The position numbers and the translations under genes are program-made. Source: an uncultured Caryophanales bacterium (GTDB taxonomy: Bacteria > Bacillota_I > Bacilli_A > RFN20 > CAG-826). From it: 64,000 nucleotides of DNA. Within the stretch, counting starts at the first letter, position 1. Each line of letters begins with the position of its first letter. The DNA is taken from contig CABQKC010000006.1 in the NCBI GenBank assembly GCA_902464635.1, positions 16,243 through 80,242 of the forward strand, given 5' to 3'. Positions 32,408 through 40,723 of the stretch are shown piece after piece. The notes under the pieces were generated by a model. The model saw only the letters and a program-made list of their open reading frames with translations. It ran no database searches and was not told where the DNA came from.

Positions 32408-34366
32408 ATGAAGAAGAATATATTTTTGCTAATTGGTTTATTGCCTTTGGCTTTAGGGTGCGGACGTTCATCTAGCGAAGAAAGCAAAACGATAGATACA
32501 GGTAGCGAAGAAGTTTCATCTACCCCTTCTAGCGAAATAATTTCTTCTACCCCTTCAATTCATGAACATACATTTGAAGATAAATGGACATATGATGAAG
32601 AATATCATTACCATAAGTCTAATTGCGGCCATGATGTAGTTAGTGATAAAGAACCCCATTCTTTTGTTTCCACAGTTACTAATCCAACGTTTGAAGAAGA
32701 AGGATATACGACCCATGTATGCAAATGTGGCTATTCTTATGTTGATAGCAAGACTAATAAACTAGAACATAATTATTCTTCGGCCTGGTCAAGTGATGGG
32801 CGTACCCACTGGCATGCCTGTATCGATACGGGATATGAGCATTTAAAGAAAGACGAAGCAAAACATATCTTTAATATCAACGAAGATAATCCTTTGGAGA
32901 TGGAATGTGTTATATGTAAGAAAAAAGGCGGGATACAAGAAATAAATGCGTTGAGATATAGCCTATTTGATTTCGAAAGCGAAATAGATGGAGTTAAATA
33001 CACGCAAGCCTATACTGTTTTAAATTCTATAAATATCAACTGTAAAGAAATAATAATTCCTTCTTTCTATAATTCTCTACCTGTAGTTTCTATTGAAAAC
33101 GAAGCTTTTTCAAATCGCAGCTCCCTTGTTTCTCTATTCATTTCAAATAACATTAGTTCAATCGGAATTAAATTGATTTGCTTTTCTAAAGTTGTTTCTT
33201 CTATTGAAGTAGATTCTAGAAATAAGACTTTTGATTCAAGGAATAATTCTAATTCAGTTATAAAGACAATAGATAATTCACTAGTTTTAGGATGCAAGGA
33301 TAGCGTTATTCCGAGTAGCATTACTTCAATTGGAGATTATGCTTTCTATGGTTGCACTGGGCTAGAAGAAATTTCTCTTCAAGATAACATAACTTCCATA
33401 GGTATTGGATCGTTCCAATATTGTGAATCATTATCTTCCGTTTTGCTTGGTAAAAATCTTACTTCGATTGGAATGGTTGCTTTTTGTGAATGCGGTGTCT
33501 TAAGCCAAATAACATTGCCAGATAGTTTAGTTAATTTAGGGGCTGGGGCTTTTAGCTTCTGCGCCTCGTTATCAACTATTGTTATTCCTGATAAAGTGAC
33601 TTCTATCGGGACTGAAACATTTAGGGGTTGTTCTTCTTTGTCTGTAGTTAAGATTGGTAAAAGTGCCACTTCTATCGGTGAAAGAGCATTTGCAAATTGC
33701 AAATTGATTACATCTATCAGCCTTCCTGAAGGACTTACTAATATTTGGAATTATGCATTTAGCGGATGTAAGGCTCTTAAATCCGTTAATTTGCCTAGTA
33801 CTCTTGTTAGTATTGGGGATTATGCTTTTCAATATTGCAAAGTATTAAAAGAAATTGATTTACCTTCAGGATTATTATCAATTGGAAAGTTCGCCTTTAG
33901 TCAATGTGACGCATTTAATTCACCCATTCCAACTAACGTTACTTTAATTGATGAACATGCTTTTTCTAGTTGCTTATCTTTAACATCGGTTGTTATACCT
34001 AGTGGAATCAAAAAAATCGGAGATTCAGCCTTTTCTAGTTGCACCGGTTTAACTACTGTTACTATCCAAGAAGGAGTGACTTCTATTGGGTTTAGTTGCT
34101 TCTCGCAGTGCACTGCTCTTACCACAATAGTTATCCCATCTACTGTTGCTTCTACTTCTATTGGCATGTGGGCATTTAATAACTGCAAGGCAATAAAATA
34201 TTGCTATGTTAATTGGACTGATACAAGCAAAACCATTGAGGACATACCATCATCTAGCATGTATTACTATTCAGAAACTGAACCAAGCGAAGAAGATTTA
34301 AAATCCCATAACTATTGGCATTATGTTGATGAAACTCCTACCATTTGGAAATTAACCATAAAGTAA
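32408..34366 (+). CDS. BspA-like leucine-rich-repeat surface lipoprotein
   Basis: A lipoprotein signal ends at LPLALGC, and a Ser/Glu/Thr spacer follows. Residues 50-165 hold repeated His- and Cys-rich blocks (HTFEDKW, HYHKSNCGH, HVCKCGYSY, HWHACIDTGYEH), which may bind metal. From about residue 215 to the end, some 15 repeats of about 23 residues follow the BspA/TpLRR pattern (SIGDYAFYGCTGLEEISL and similar). Such proteins mediate attachment to host or microbial surfaces. The C-terminus lacks a sorting motif, so anchoring is by the N-terminal lipid. The ribosome binding site ACGGAGG is strong. No operon partner is obvious. Confidence 0.88.
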   Translation: MKKNIFLLIGLLPLALGCGRSSSEESKTIDTGSEEVSSTPSSEIISSTPSIHEHTFEDKWTYDEEYHYHKSNCGHDVVSDKEPHSFVSTVTNPTFEEEGYTTHVCKCGYSYVDSKTNKLEHNYSSAWSSDGRTHWHACIDTGYEHLKKDEAKHIFNINEDNPLEMECVICKKKGGIQEINALRYSLFDFESEIDGVKYTQAYTVLNSININCKEIIIPSFYNSLPVVSIENEAFSNRSSLVSLFISNNISSIGIKLICFSKVVSSIEVDSRNKTFDSRNNSNSVIKTIDNSLVLGCKDSVIPSSITSIGDYAFYGCTGLEEISLQDNITSIGIGSFQYCESLSSVLLGKNLTSIGMVAFCECGVLSQITLPDSLVNLGAGAFSFCASLSTIVIPDKVTSIGTETFRGCSSLSVVKIGKSATSIGERAFANCKLITSISLPEGLTNIWNYAFSGCKALKSVNLPSTLVSIGDYAFQYCKVLKEIDLPSGLLSIGKFAFSQCDAFNSPIPTNVTLIDEHAFSSCLSLTSVVIPSGIKKIGDSAFSSCTGLTTVTIQEGVTSIGFSCFSQCTALTTIVIPSTVASTSIGMWAFNNCKAIKYCYVNWTDTSKTIEDIPSSSMYYYSETEPSEEDLKSHNYWHYVDETPTIWKLTIK

Positions 34367-34452
34367 GCATTAAAAATAAAGATAGAAACCGCTACATAGA
34401 TAATAACAATTGTATATAACATAGTTAGGCGTCAAAATTCGGAGGTTGTTAT

Positions 34453-35724
34453 ATGGAACAAAAAGAAAGAGTGTTGACTGTAGCAATTATTGGAGCGGGT
34501 TCCCGTGGGGCTGATTCTTATGGAAAAGCAATGAAAGAAGACCCTAGATATAAAATTGTTTCTGCTTGTGACAAAAGGCAAGTAAAACTAGATGCGGTCA
34601 AAGAACGTTTTGGAGTAAGTGATGATAATCTTTTCCTAGATGAAAAGGATTTCTTTGCTAAAAAAAGAGCGGATATCTGTATAGTGGCTACCCAAGATAA
34701 AGATCATGTCCGCCACTGCATCTCCGCTTTAAAGCTTGGATATGATGTTCTTCTAGAAAAACCTATCACAGATTCAAAAGAAGAATGCCAAAAACTTCTT
34801 GCTGCTCAAAAGCAATATGGTGGCAAAGTTGTAGTTTGCCATGTCCTTAGATATGCACAGGCTTTCTTAGCTGCTTCAAAAATAATCGATGAAGGCAAGA
34901 TAGGCAAATTAATAGATATCCAGGCGATTGAGCAAGTTGCTTTCTGGCATCAAGCCCATAGCTATGTACGTGGAAATTGGAGAAGAAGCGAAGACACCTC
35001 TCCAATGATTATGGCCAAATGCTGTCATGACATGGATTTGCTTCAATTCTATGCCAAATCTAAATTCAAGACCGTTTCGTCCATTGGAAGTCTTAGTTTC
35101 TTTAAGAAGGAAAACCAACCGAAAGGCGCAGCTGACCATTGCAAAGATTGCCATTATTTACATAGTTGCCCATATAGTGCTGAAAAGATTTATGTTGATT
35201 GGTGGGTTAGAGATGGACGTCCAAAGACTATGTGGCCAATGAATGTAGTTTGCACTGATGAAACTCTTACTGAAGAAGGAATAAGGAAAGCATATGAAAA
35301 TGGGCCTTATGGACGTTGCGTATTTGCTTGTGATAATGATGTAGTTGACCATCAAGAAACTAATATCCTTTTTGAAAATGGAGTTACAGCTAATTTATGC
35401 ATGACTGCTTTTACTGGTGATGCAGGACGTATCTATAGATTCCATGGCAGCATGGGCGAATTGGATTTAAACGAAGAGAAACAATGCTTGGTTTTGAAAG
35501 TATATGATAAACCAACTGAAACAATTCCATTTAATGCACTTCCTGATGTTTCTGGAGGGCATGGTGGAGGAGATACTGGGCTAGTAAATGCCTTATATGA
35601 TGTCGTTACTGGCAAAAAGGAAGCTAGCACTGCATTAGAAAGCTCATTAGAATCCCACTTGATGGCTATTGCTGCTGAAGAAAGTAGACTTCAAGATGGA
35701 AAGATGATTAAAAGAGGAGAATAA
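34453..35724 (+). CDS. Gfo/Idh/MocA-family NAD(P)-dependent oxidoreductase
   Basis: The N-terminal Rossmann fold has VAIIGAGSRGADSYGKAM and the EKP motif (LLEKPITDS) at about residue 102. The C-terminal alpha/beta domain has the catalytic-type HDMDLL. Members oxidise or epimerise sugars, inositols and amino sugars. An insertion at about residues 225-245 carries Cys and His (CKDCHYLHSCPYS), which might bind zinc; it is known in one Gfo/Idh subgroup, but its role is not clear. The 423 residues are at the long end for the family. It has a CGGAGG ribosome binding site and ends with its own terminator. It opens the glycan-use region, but its sugar cannot be assigned. Confidence 0.85.
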   Translation: MEQKERVLTVAIIGAGSRGADSYGKAMKEDPRYKIVSACDKRQVKLDAVKERFGVSDDNLFLDEKDFFAKKRADICIVATQDKDHVRHCISALKLGYDVLLEKPITDSKEECQKLLAAQKQYGGKVVVCHVLRYAQAFLAASKIIDEGKIGKLIDIQAIEQVAFWHQAHSYVRGNWRRSEDTSPMIMAKCCHDMDLLQFYAKSKFKTVSSIGSLSFFKKENQPKGAADHCKDCHYLHSCPYSAEKIYVDWWVRDGRPKTMWPMNVVCTDETLTEEGIRKAYENGPYGRCVFACDNDVVDHQETNILFENGVTANLCMTAFTGDAGRIYRFHGSMGELDLNEEKQCLVLKVYDKPTETIPFNALPDVSGGHGGGDTGLVNALYDVVTGKKEASTALESSLESHLMAIAAEESRLQDGKMIKRGE

Positions 35725-35732
35725 GCTAGAAA

Positions 35733-35763
35733 AGAGTCATGTTTAAACAGCAGGCTCTTTTTT
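35733..35763 (+). terminator. Intrinsic terminator after the oxidoreductase gene
   Basis: The stem AGAGTC/GGCTCT (one wobble), topped by an inner TGTTT/AAACA stem, is followed by six T, 8 bp after the stop. Confidence 0.75.
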
Positions 35764-35764
35764 A

Positions 35765-35936
35765 TTTGCCTAGAAGATCCGTTAGAAGTTAATCTTCTAA
35801 TGACTTTTTAAATTAAATGAATATAATAATCTTCGTCGATAAAGTTCGATGCATTTACCTAGATTTAACAGAACACGTGTGATTGGCTGTTAACAATCAC
35901 TAGGCAAAATTAATGATAACAAGCACTATTTGCCTA
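35765..35936 (+). promoter_or_regulatory. Repeat-rich control region before the M50-like gene
   Basis: This gap holds TTTGCCTAG (35765), TTTACCTAG (35854), an inverted CTAGGCAAA (35900) and TTTGCCTA (35929). A 7-bp inverted repeat GTGATTG/CAATCAC with an 8-nt loop lies at 35879-35900, and a TTAGAAG/CTTCTAA hairpin near 35782. A further TTTACCTA lies before the MalK gene (37208). The density suggests a multi-site operator, but no promoter can be fixed. A GGGAGG ribosome binding site follows at 35944. Confidence 0.5.
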
Positions 35937-35956
35937 CTTCTTAGGGAGGCTTTTTA

Positions 35957-37138
35957 ATGAAAAAGAACGATTTCGCCGCCTTTGTGGCTTATGTCCTAAT
36001 GTTTGGAATTGCTATTTTGGTTGGTTTAGTTTGGATTAGACCTATTGTTTCTAATGTTGGCAACTCATTGCCAATCAATTCCATATTGTTAGTATTTATT
36101 GGAATTGTCGCAGGTATCTTATTAAATTCCGTTTTAATGGAATTAGGCCATCTATTAGGAGCTAGAATAGGCAAGTATAGGGTCCTTTATTGGTCAATCT
36201 TAGGTTTAGGAGTCAAAACTAATAAAGAAGGCAAAAAGAAATTTGGATATGTTAAGTTCGATGGATTAACTGGAGAAACAAAAGTTGCCCCTAATGATAA
36301 AGAAAAATCTAGATTAGGTGCCTATATTTCTTTTCCAATTTTATTCTATCTAATTGAACTTATTGTTTTGGTTGTTTTATTTTCCGTCGGAGCTAATTTA
36401 GCTAGAAAAACACCTAGCTTTGGCTGGATTCAAATCGTATCATTAGTAATTTTGACTGTTGGGGGAATGATAATAATTTATGATTACATTCCATTTAGAT
36501 TAGATTCTATAACCGACGGATATTTAATGATGCTTCTATCTAAGCCAATTAATAAAGTTGCTTATAACAACATGCTTCTAGCGGAAGAAGCTAGTTTATT
36601 AGGAAAAGAACTTCCTGATATTCCAGTTTATGATGAAGTAACTGATTTTACCTATGTCTTAAATAACGTAACCGTATATTCCTTATTATCAAAAGGATCG
36701 ATAAAAGACGCTATAAAGATATTGGATAAGGCTATAACTTCAGAAAAGGGTCTATCCAAATCATTAGTCAGGGAAGCAAAGACTTTCAAATTGTCATTGC
36801 TATTTACTTATAACTTCCCTCAAGGAAAGGAACTTTATGATTCCTTTGAAGATGAAGATAGAAAATATATCTCATCCATTTCCACTCCTTCTGCCTTAAG
36901 ATGTTATTTATTGGTATCTGGATTAATCGAAGATAGCGAAACCGAAGCTAATTTTGCTATCGATAAAACCGATAAAGTCTATAAGAGTGTTGCTAGCAAT
37001 GTTGCTTCTATTGAAAAGAAATTATTAGAAGAAGATGTTGCCTTAGTCAAACAAAAGCACCCATCCTGGTCTTTATATGATTTACCTTGGAATATAAAAA
37101 AGGAAAAAGAAGAAGATTCCAATAAGGAAAATAAATAA
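35957..37138 (+). CDS. Membrane protein resembling an M50 site-2 protease with a broken zinc motif
   Basis: The N-terminal half is membrane-embedded, with helices at about residues 10-30, 38-58, 110-140 and 155-175. The stretch NSVLMELGHLLGARIGKYRV at about residue 57 aligns with the HExxH helix of M50 intramembrane proteases (HELGH). The first zinc His is replaced by Met, while Glu and the second His remain. A later D-G pair (PFRLDSITDGYLMM) matches the second family motif. The C-terminal 190 residues are soluble, helical and TPR-like. It may be a pseudoprotease, or may use metal differently. It precedes the MalK gene by 94 bp and is possibly co-regulated with it. Confidence 0.6.
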   Translation: MKKNDFAAFVAYVLMFGIAILVGLVWIRPIVSNVGNSLPINSILLVFIGIVAGILLNSVLMELGHLLGARIGKYRVLYWSILGLGVKTNKEGKKKFGYVKFDGLTGETKVAPNDKEKSRLGAYISFPILFYLIELIVLVVLFSVGANLARKTPSFGWIQIVSLVILTVGGMIIIYDYIPFRLDSITDGYLMMLLSKPINKVAYNNMLLAEEASLLGKELPDIPVYDEVTDFTYVLNNVTVYSLLSKGSIKDAIKILDKAITSEKGLSKSLVREAKTFKLSLLFTYNFPQGKELYDSFEDEDRKYISSISTPSALRCYLLVSGLIEDSETEANFAIDKTDKVYKSVASNVASIEKKLLEEDVALVKQKHPSWSLYDLPWNIKKEKEEDSNKENK

Positions 37139-37232
37139 AAAAGACAAACTAAAGCGGTATTTTTCCACTTCGATTCGACTTTTTACTTTCCTTTATCTTC
37201 TTTAATATTTACCTAAGGCGGTTTATATATTT

Positions 37233-38585
37233 ATGAATAAGAAGATAGAACCTACACTTCCATTAGAAGAAAAAGATATTAAAAAAGAAGAAGCTCTTCC
37301 TGATCCCGATTCAAAAGAGGATTATGTTGAACTAAAGCATGTAAACAAAGTCTATAACAAGAAAGTACATGCGGTTATTGATTTCAATCTAAAGATAAGA
37401 AAGAAGGAATTCGTTGTTTTTGTTGGTCCTTCTGGATGTGGCAAATCCACTACTTTAAGAATGATTGCAGGACTAGAAGATATTTCTAGTGGCGAGCTTT
37501 ATATAAATGGTGAGTATTGTAACGATCTTTCTTCTAAAGATAGAGATATAGCCATGGTATTCCAAAGCTATTCGCTTTATCCAAATATGACCGTATTTGA
37601 TAATCTTGCTTTCTCTTTGAAAGTAAGACATTTACCAAAAGAAGAAATAGAAACAAGGGTACATGAAGCTGCTAGAATTCTTGAAATAGAAGAATATTTG
37701 CAAAGAAAGCCGAAGGAATTATCCGGTGGTCAAAGGCAACGTGTAGCTTTAGGCAGAGCAATTGTGAGGAATGCTAGATTATTCCTTATGGATGAACCTC
37801 TTTCTAATCTAGATGCAAAATTAAGAGTAACTATGAGAAGCGAAATCATACGTCTACATAAAGCCATTGGGGCTACGACTGTTTATGTTACTCATGACCA
37901 AATAGAAGCCATGACTATGGCAGACCGCATTGTTGTCATGAAGAAAGGCTATATTCAACAAATTGGAACTCCTGCTGAAATATATAGACATCCATCTAAT
38001 CTTTTCGTTGCAACCTTTATTGGCTCTCCTGCGATGAATGTTTTAGAAGCTAAATACGATAATGGGGTCATTGTTTTTAATGATGGAAAGAAGATTAAGC
38101 TAACCAAAGAACAAATCAAGCTTCATGATGATTTCTATAAAGCTGAGTTGGTTAGACAAAATGAAGCACTTCCTTTGGCCAAGGAACTATTAACTAGACA
38201 AAACGAACTAAAAGCAAGCCAAAAGAAATTATTTAAGAAGAAAGAAGAGCCAATCGATATTGAAAACCATGAATATATCTTGGCCTTAAAAGAACATATT
38301 TCTAGTCTAGAAGAAGTTAATAAAGGTAAGAGCCATCCAATATTATTTGGTATCCGTCCAGAAGATATAGTTCCTAATGAAGAAATGGATTCATTTGAAT
38401 CTAAGATTAGTTTATGCGAACTTCTTGGCGATCAATCTTATGTCCATTTTGATTTCGGTGGCAAAGATATATTGTCTAAAGTATCTTCTGAATTAAATAT
38501 AAAAGAAGAAGCTATTATGAAATTCGGCTTTAAAGAAAATAAGGTCCACTTATTCGATAGTTGGACCGAAAAGACAATATTCTAA
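37233..38585 (+). CDS. MalK/MsmK-type ABC sugar importer ATPase with an extra coiled-coil segment
   Basis: The ATPase powers CUT1 sugar importers. Walker A is GPSGCGKST at about residue 66, the signature LSGGQRQR at about 163, Walker B RLFLMDEPLSNLD, and the switch His VYVTHDQ. The C-terminal regulatory domain (IGSPAMNVLEAKY, FGIRPEDI) is interrupted by a Lys/Glu-rich helical insert at about residues 287-360. That makes 450 residues, against about 370 for the family. It probably serves the permease pair at 51-53 kb, which lacks its own ATPase; such unlinked shared ATPases are known in Firmicutes. A TTTACCTA motif lies just upstream. The 3' end overlaps the convergent epimerase gene by 4 bp. 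Confidence 0.87.
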   Translation: MNKKIEPTLPLEEKDIKKEEALPDPDSKEDYVELKHVNKVYNKKVHAVIDFNLKIRKKEFVVFVGPSGCGKSTTLRMIAGLEDISSGELYINGEYCNDLSSKDRDIAMVFQSYSLYPNMTVFDNLAFSLKVRHLPKEEIETRVHEAARILEIEEYLQRKPKELSGGQRQRVALGRAIVRNARLFLMDEPLSNLDAKLRVTMRSEIIRLHKAIGATTVYVTHDQIEAMTMADRIVVMKKGYIQQIGTPAEIYRHPSNLFVATFIGSPAMNVLEAKYDNGVIVFNDGKKIKLTKEQIKLHDDFYKAELVRQNEALPLAKELLTRQNELKASQKKLFKKKEEPIDIENHEYILALKEHISSLEEVNKGKSHPILFGIRPEDIVPNEEMDSFESKISLCELLGDQSYVHFDFGGKDILSKVSSELNIKEEAIMKFGFKENKVHLFDSWTEKTIF

Positions 38586-39529
38586 TTATTAAAGAAAGAT
38601 AATTTTATCCAATTAGATTTAGCCGTATTTGATTTAATAAGCAATTCATCTTTATTCTCTGGATCTATTTCAGGTTCAAAGACAAAGCAAGAGAATTGCT
38701 TTTCTTTTTGACCATTTAGACCTATAACCCCAACAGGTGCTGAATCTAGATATATTAAAGCACTAGGGAAAGACGAATCAATTTCTAGGGCACATCTTTT
38801 ATCCTCTATTCTTACAGGATAATTAACTCCTTTAAGATAATGACCCCGTGTAGTTAAATTCTCTTTTTCTACATAGGTTTCTTTTAATAATTTTGGATTT
38901 TTAAAATCAAAAGCCTTTCCGATTTTGTTAAATTCTTTGATGCTTAAATCATCGTTTAAAATAGATACTTCATTTGCTTCTATTTTAGCTTTTAAATTCC
39001 TAACGTCTTCTTCTAGGAAATTAAAATATGAATGCAGGGATAAAGAAGCATATGTATCTTCTTCTGCTTCTATTTTGTATTGAATTAATATCTCTCCATT
39101 TTCATTAACTTTATAGATAATCGTGTAGTTACAATGGTTTCCGTAGAAAGTTTCTTCTTTTTCTAAATTTAGTCTAAATTCTATTTCAAAAACATCTCCA
39201 TTTACTGAACACGTATATTCAAATTCCATGAAAGAAATCGAATTATCTCCCCCATGACAAATAACTTCATTATTTAATTTATATCTTCCTGCGATTGGTC
39301 CAAGCGTCTTCCCGTAAAATCCTTTTGAATTAAGGAATAGGGATTTATCTAATGGAGAGAAAAACCATTCATGACCTTTATAAGAACATGAATAAATTGA
39401 TGCCCCGTTAGAGCAAAAACAAATCCTAAAATTATTCCCTTTATATGTGATGAAATCGGAATTAATTATCTTTTCAATACTTATAGACATCTCTAAAAAT
39501 GGGTTTCTTATTTGTTCTTTTCTTCCCAT
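38582..39529 (-). CDS. Aldose 1-epimerase family protein (mutarotase)
   Basis: This galactose-mutarotase-type beta-sandwich equilibrates sugar anomers in the cytoplasm. LGPIAGRYKLNNEV corresponds to the family GRYANRI region. The SLHSYFNF stretch holds the active-site His, and FVFEPEIDPENK near the C-terminus holds the catalytic Glu. No signal peptide is seen. An internal ATG at 39488-39490 would give a start closer to homologues (MSISIEKI), so the first 13 residues are uncertain. It is read after the GH5-like gene, which it overlaps if the longer start is used. Its stop overlaps the MalK stop tail-to-tail. Confidence 0.8.
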   Translation of the reverse strand: MGRKEQIRNPFLEMSISIEKIINSDFITYKGNNFRICFCSNGASIYSCSYKGHEWFFSPLDKSLFLNSKGFYGKTLGPIAGRYKLNNEVICHGGDNSISFMEFEYTCSVNGDVFEIEFRLNLEKEETFYGNHCNYTIIYKVNENGEILIQYKIEAEEDTYASLSLHSYFNFLEEDVRNLKAKIEANEVSILNDDLSIKEFNKIGKAFDFKNPKLLKETYVEKENLTTRGHYLKGVNYPVRIEDKRCALEIDSSFPSALIYLDSAPVGVIGLNGQKEKQFSCFVFEPEIDPENKDELLIKSNTAKSNWIKLSFFNN

Positions 39530-40605
39530 TCCTCATCGGCTTCAGTAGTTACTTTTTTAATAACATCATATTCTTTAGGATCGTAGGGTCTAAGATTTGG
39601 CCTGACTAAATCATGTTGCCACTTGGTAAAATCCCAATCATTGCCTTTGCCCTTATCATAGGCATTCCAAAGCCATTCCCAAGGTTCCCTAGTTTGCTGC
39701 TTACCAGTTACAAATCCCCAGTTAAAGCAACCGATATTTTCTTTCTTGAAATATGGGAATAAATCAAAGACATCGTTATGCCAAATCCTATGTAGCCATT
39801 CTGTATTAAACATAGGCCTATCGTAGGTATCCATTAAATATTGGCTGACTTTCATGCAGTCAAAAGACTTTAAATAGCAATGATAAGAAATGACATCAGA
39901 CATTTCTAGCGCCTTTATTTCAATTTCTTTATATGGCTTTAAAGTAGCTTCGTCATAACTCCAGCAGCAGGCGGTCAAAGGTTGACTTGGATTGATTTCC
40001 CTAGCAACTTTAAAAGCCTTTTCTAGATATGGGAATGACATCATGCCCCTTCTAGAATTGCCTGGTTCGTTATACATGTCCCATAAAAGAACTCTTTCAT
40101 CATCTTTGTATCTAGTAATGATTTCTTTAATCATTTCATAGAATTTTTCTTCATATGGCTTTTCATCGATTAAGTTATATCCAGGAGCATCCATGACTAC
40201 ATGGGGTGACTTTTTTCTTCCCCCGTGATAGCCAAAATCAAAGGATTGAGGTCCATATACTGGCCAGGAATAATTTTGTTTCTGTACAACGCAGTCATTG
40301 CCAAAACAAATCATTATATAGATGGAATTCTTATGGGCAATTTCTAAAATCTGTTCGATATGGGACATGTATGAATCGTGTTGATCAATATATATTTCTA
40401 GTTGCATTAGAATCCTAATCGCATTAAAACCCCAGGAATGTGCCAAAGCAAGTTCTCTTTCGATGGTTTCCTTTTGGTTTTCCCATCCCCACTCCTGATA
40501 AAATTCAATTCTATGGTTTGCAGTTGAAGGAACATAATTAAATCCCCTTATCCAAGGATATTTGCTATACCACTGCCTTGCTTTTTCTTTGCTCCATTTT
40601 TCCAT
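39508..40605 (-). CDS. Cytoplasmic TIM-barrel glycoside hydrolase (cellulase/GH5-like)
   Basis: A clan GH-A hydrolase. The acid/base Glu is in LLWDMYNEPGNSRRG (about residue 186), the nucleophile Glu in MFNTEWLHR (about residue 270), and the conserved His in ISYHCY. The N-terminal WSKEKARQWYSKYPWIRGFNYVPS matches bacterial proteins often labelled cellulase or xylanase. There is no signal peptide, so it acts on imported oligosaccharides. I prefer the second ATG (40603-40605), which is 8 nt from AAGAGG; the first ATG is too close. It is paired with the epimerase and divergent from a regulator gene. Confidence 0.8.
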   Translation of the reverse strand: MEKWSKEKARQWYSKYPWIRGFNYVPSTANHRIEFYQEWGWENQKETIERELALAHSWGFNAIRILMQLEIYIDQHDSYMSHIEQILEIAHKNSIYIMICFGNDCVVQKQNYSWPVYGPQSFDFGYHGGRKKSPHVVMDAPGYNLIDEKPYEEKFYEMIKEIITRYKDDERVLLWDMYNEPGNSRRGMMSFPYLEKAFKVAREINPSQPLTACCWSYDEATLKPYKEIEIKALEMSDVISYHCYLKSFDCMKVSQYLMDTYDRPMFNTEWLHRIWHNDVFDLFPYFKKENIGCFNWGFVTGKQQTREPWEWLWNAYDKGKGNDWDFTKWQHDLVRPNLRPYDPKEYDVIKKVTTEADEEWEEKNK

Positions 40606-40617
40606 TTTCATTTCCTC

Positions 40618-40694
40618 TTGGTAAGATTTTCCTTATTTTGGCTTATTTTATAAAGACTAAATAGAATGAATATTTACCAAAATTATTTGGCTAA
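40618..40694. promoter_or_regulatory. Divergent promoter region with TTTGGCT repeats
   Basis: Two copies of TTTGGCTTA/TTTGGCTAA (40637, 40686) lie 49 bp apart. They are framed by an inverted pair TTGGTAA (40618) and TTACCAA (40674). TTTGGCTTTT recurs before the esterase gene (46078), and a full inverted repeat TTGGCT-TTT-AGCCAA lies before the ABC importer (49818). A shared operator for the adjacent regulator is plausible. Confidence 0.45.
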
Positions 40695-40723
40695 ACTTTA
40701 TTTTTTCCTTCTAAAAGTTTATA

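Noticed and set aside
35782..35812. TTAGAAG/CTTCTAA hairpin as a second terminator
   Set aside because: The T-tract starts only after a GAC gap and a better terminator lies 20 bp upstream; it is described as part of the control region instead.
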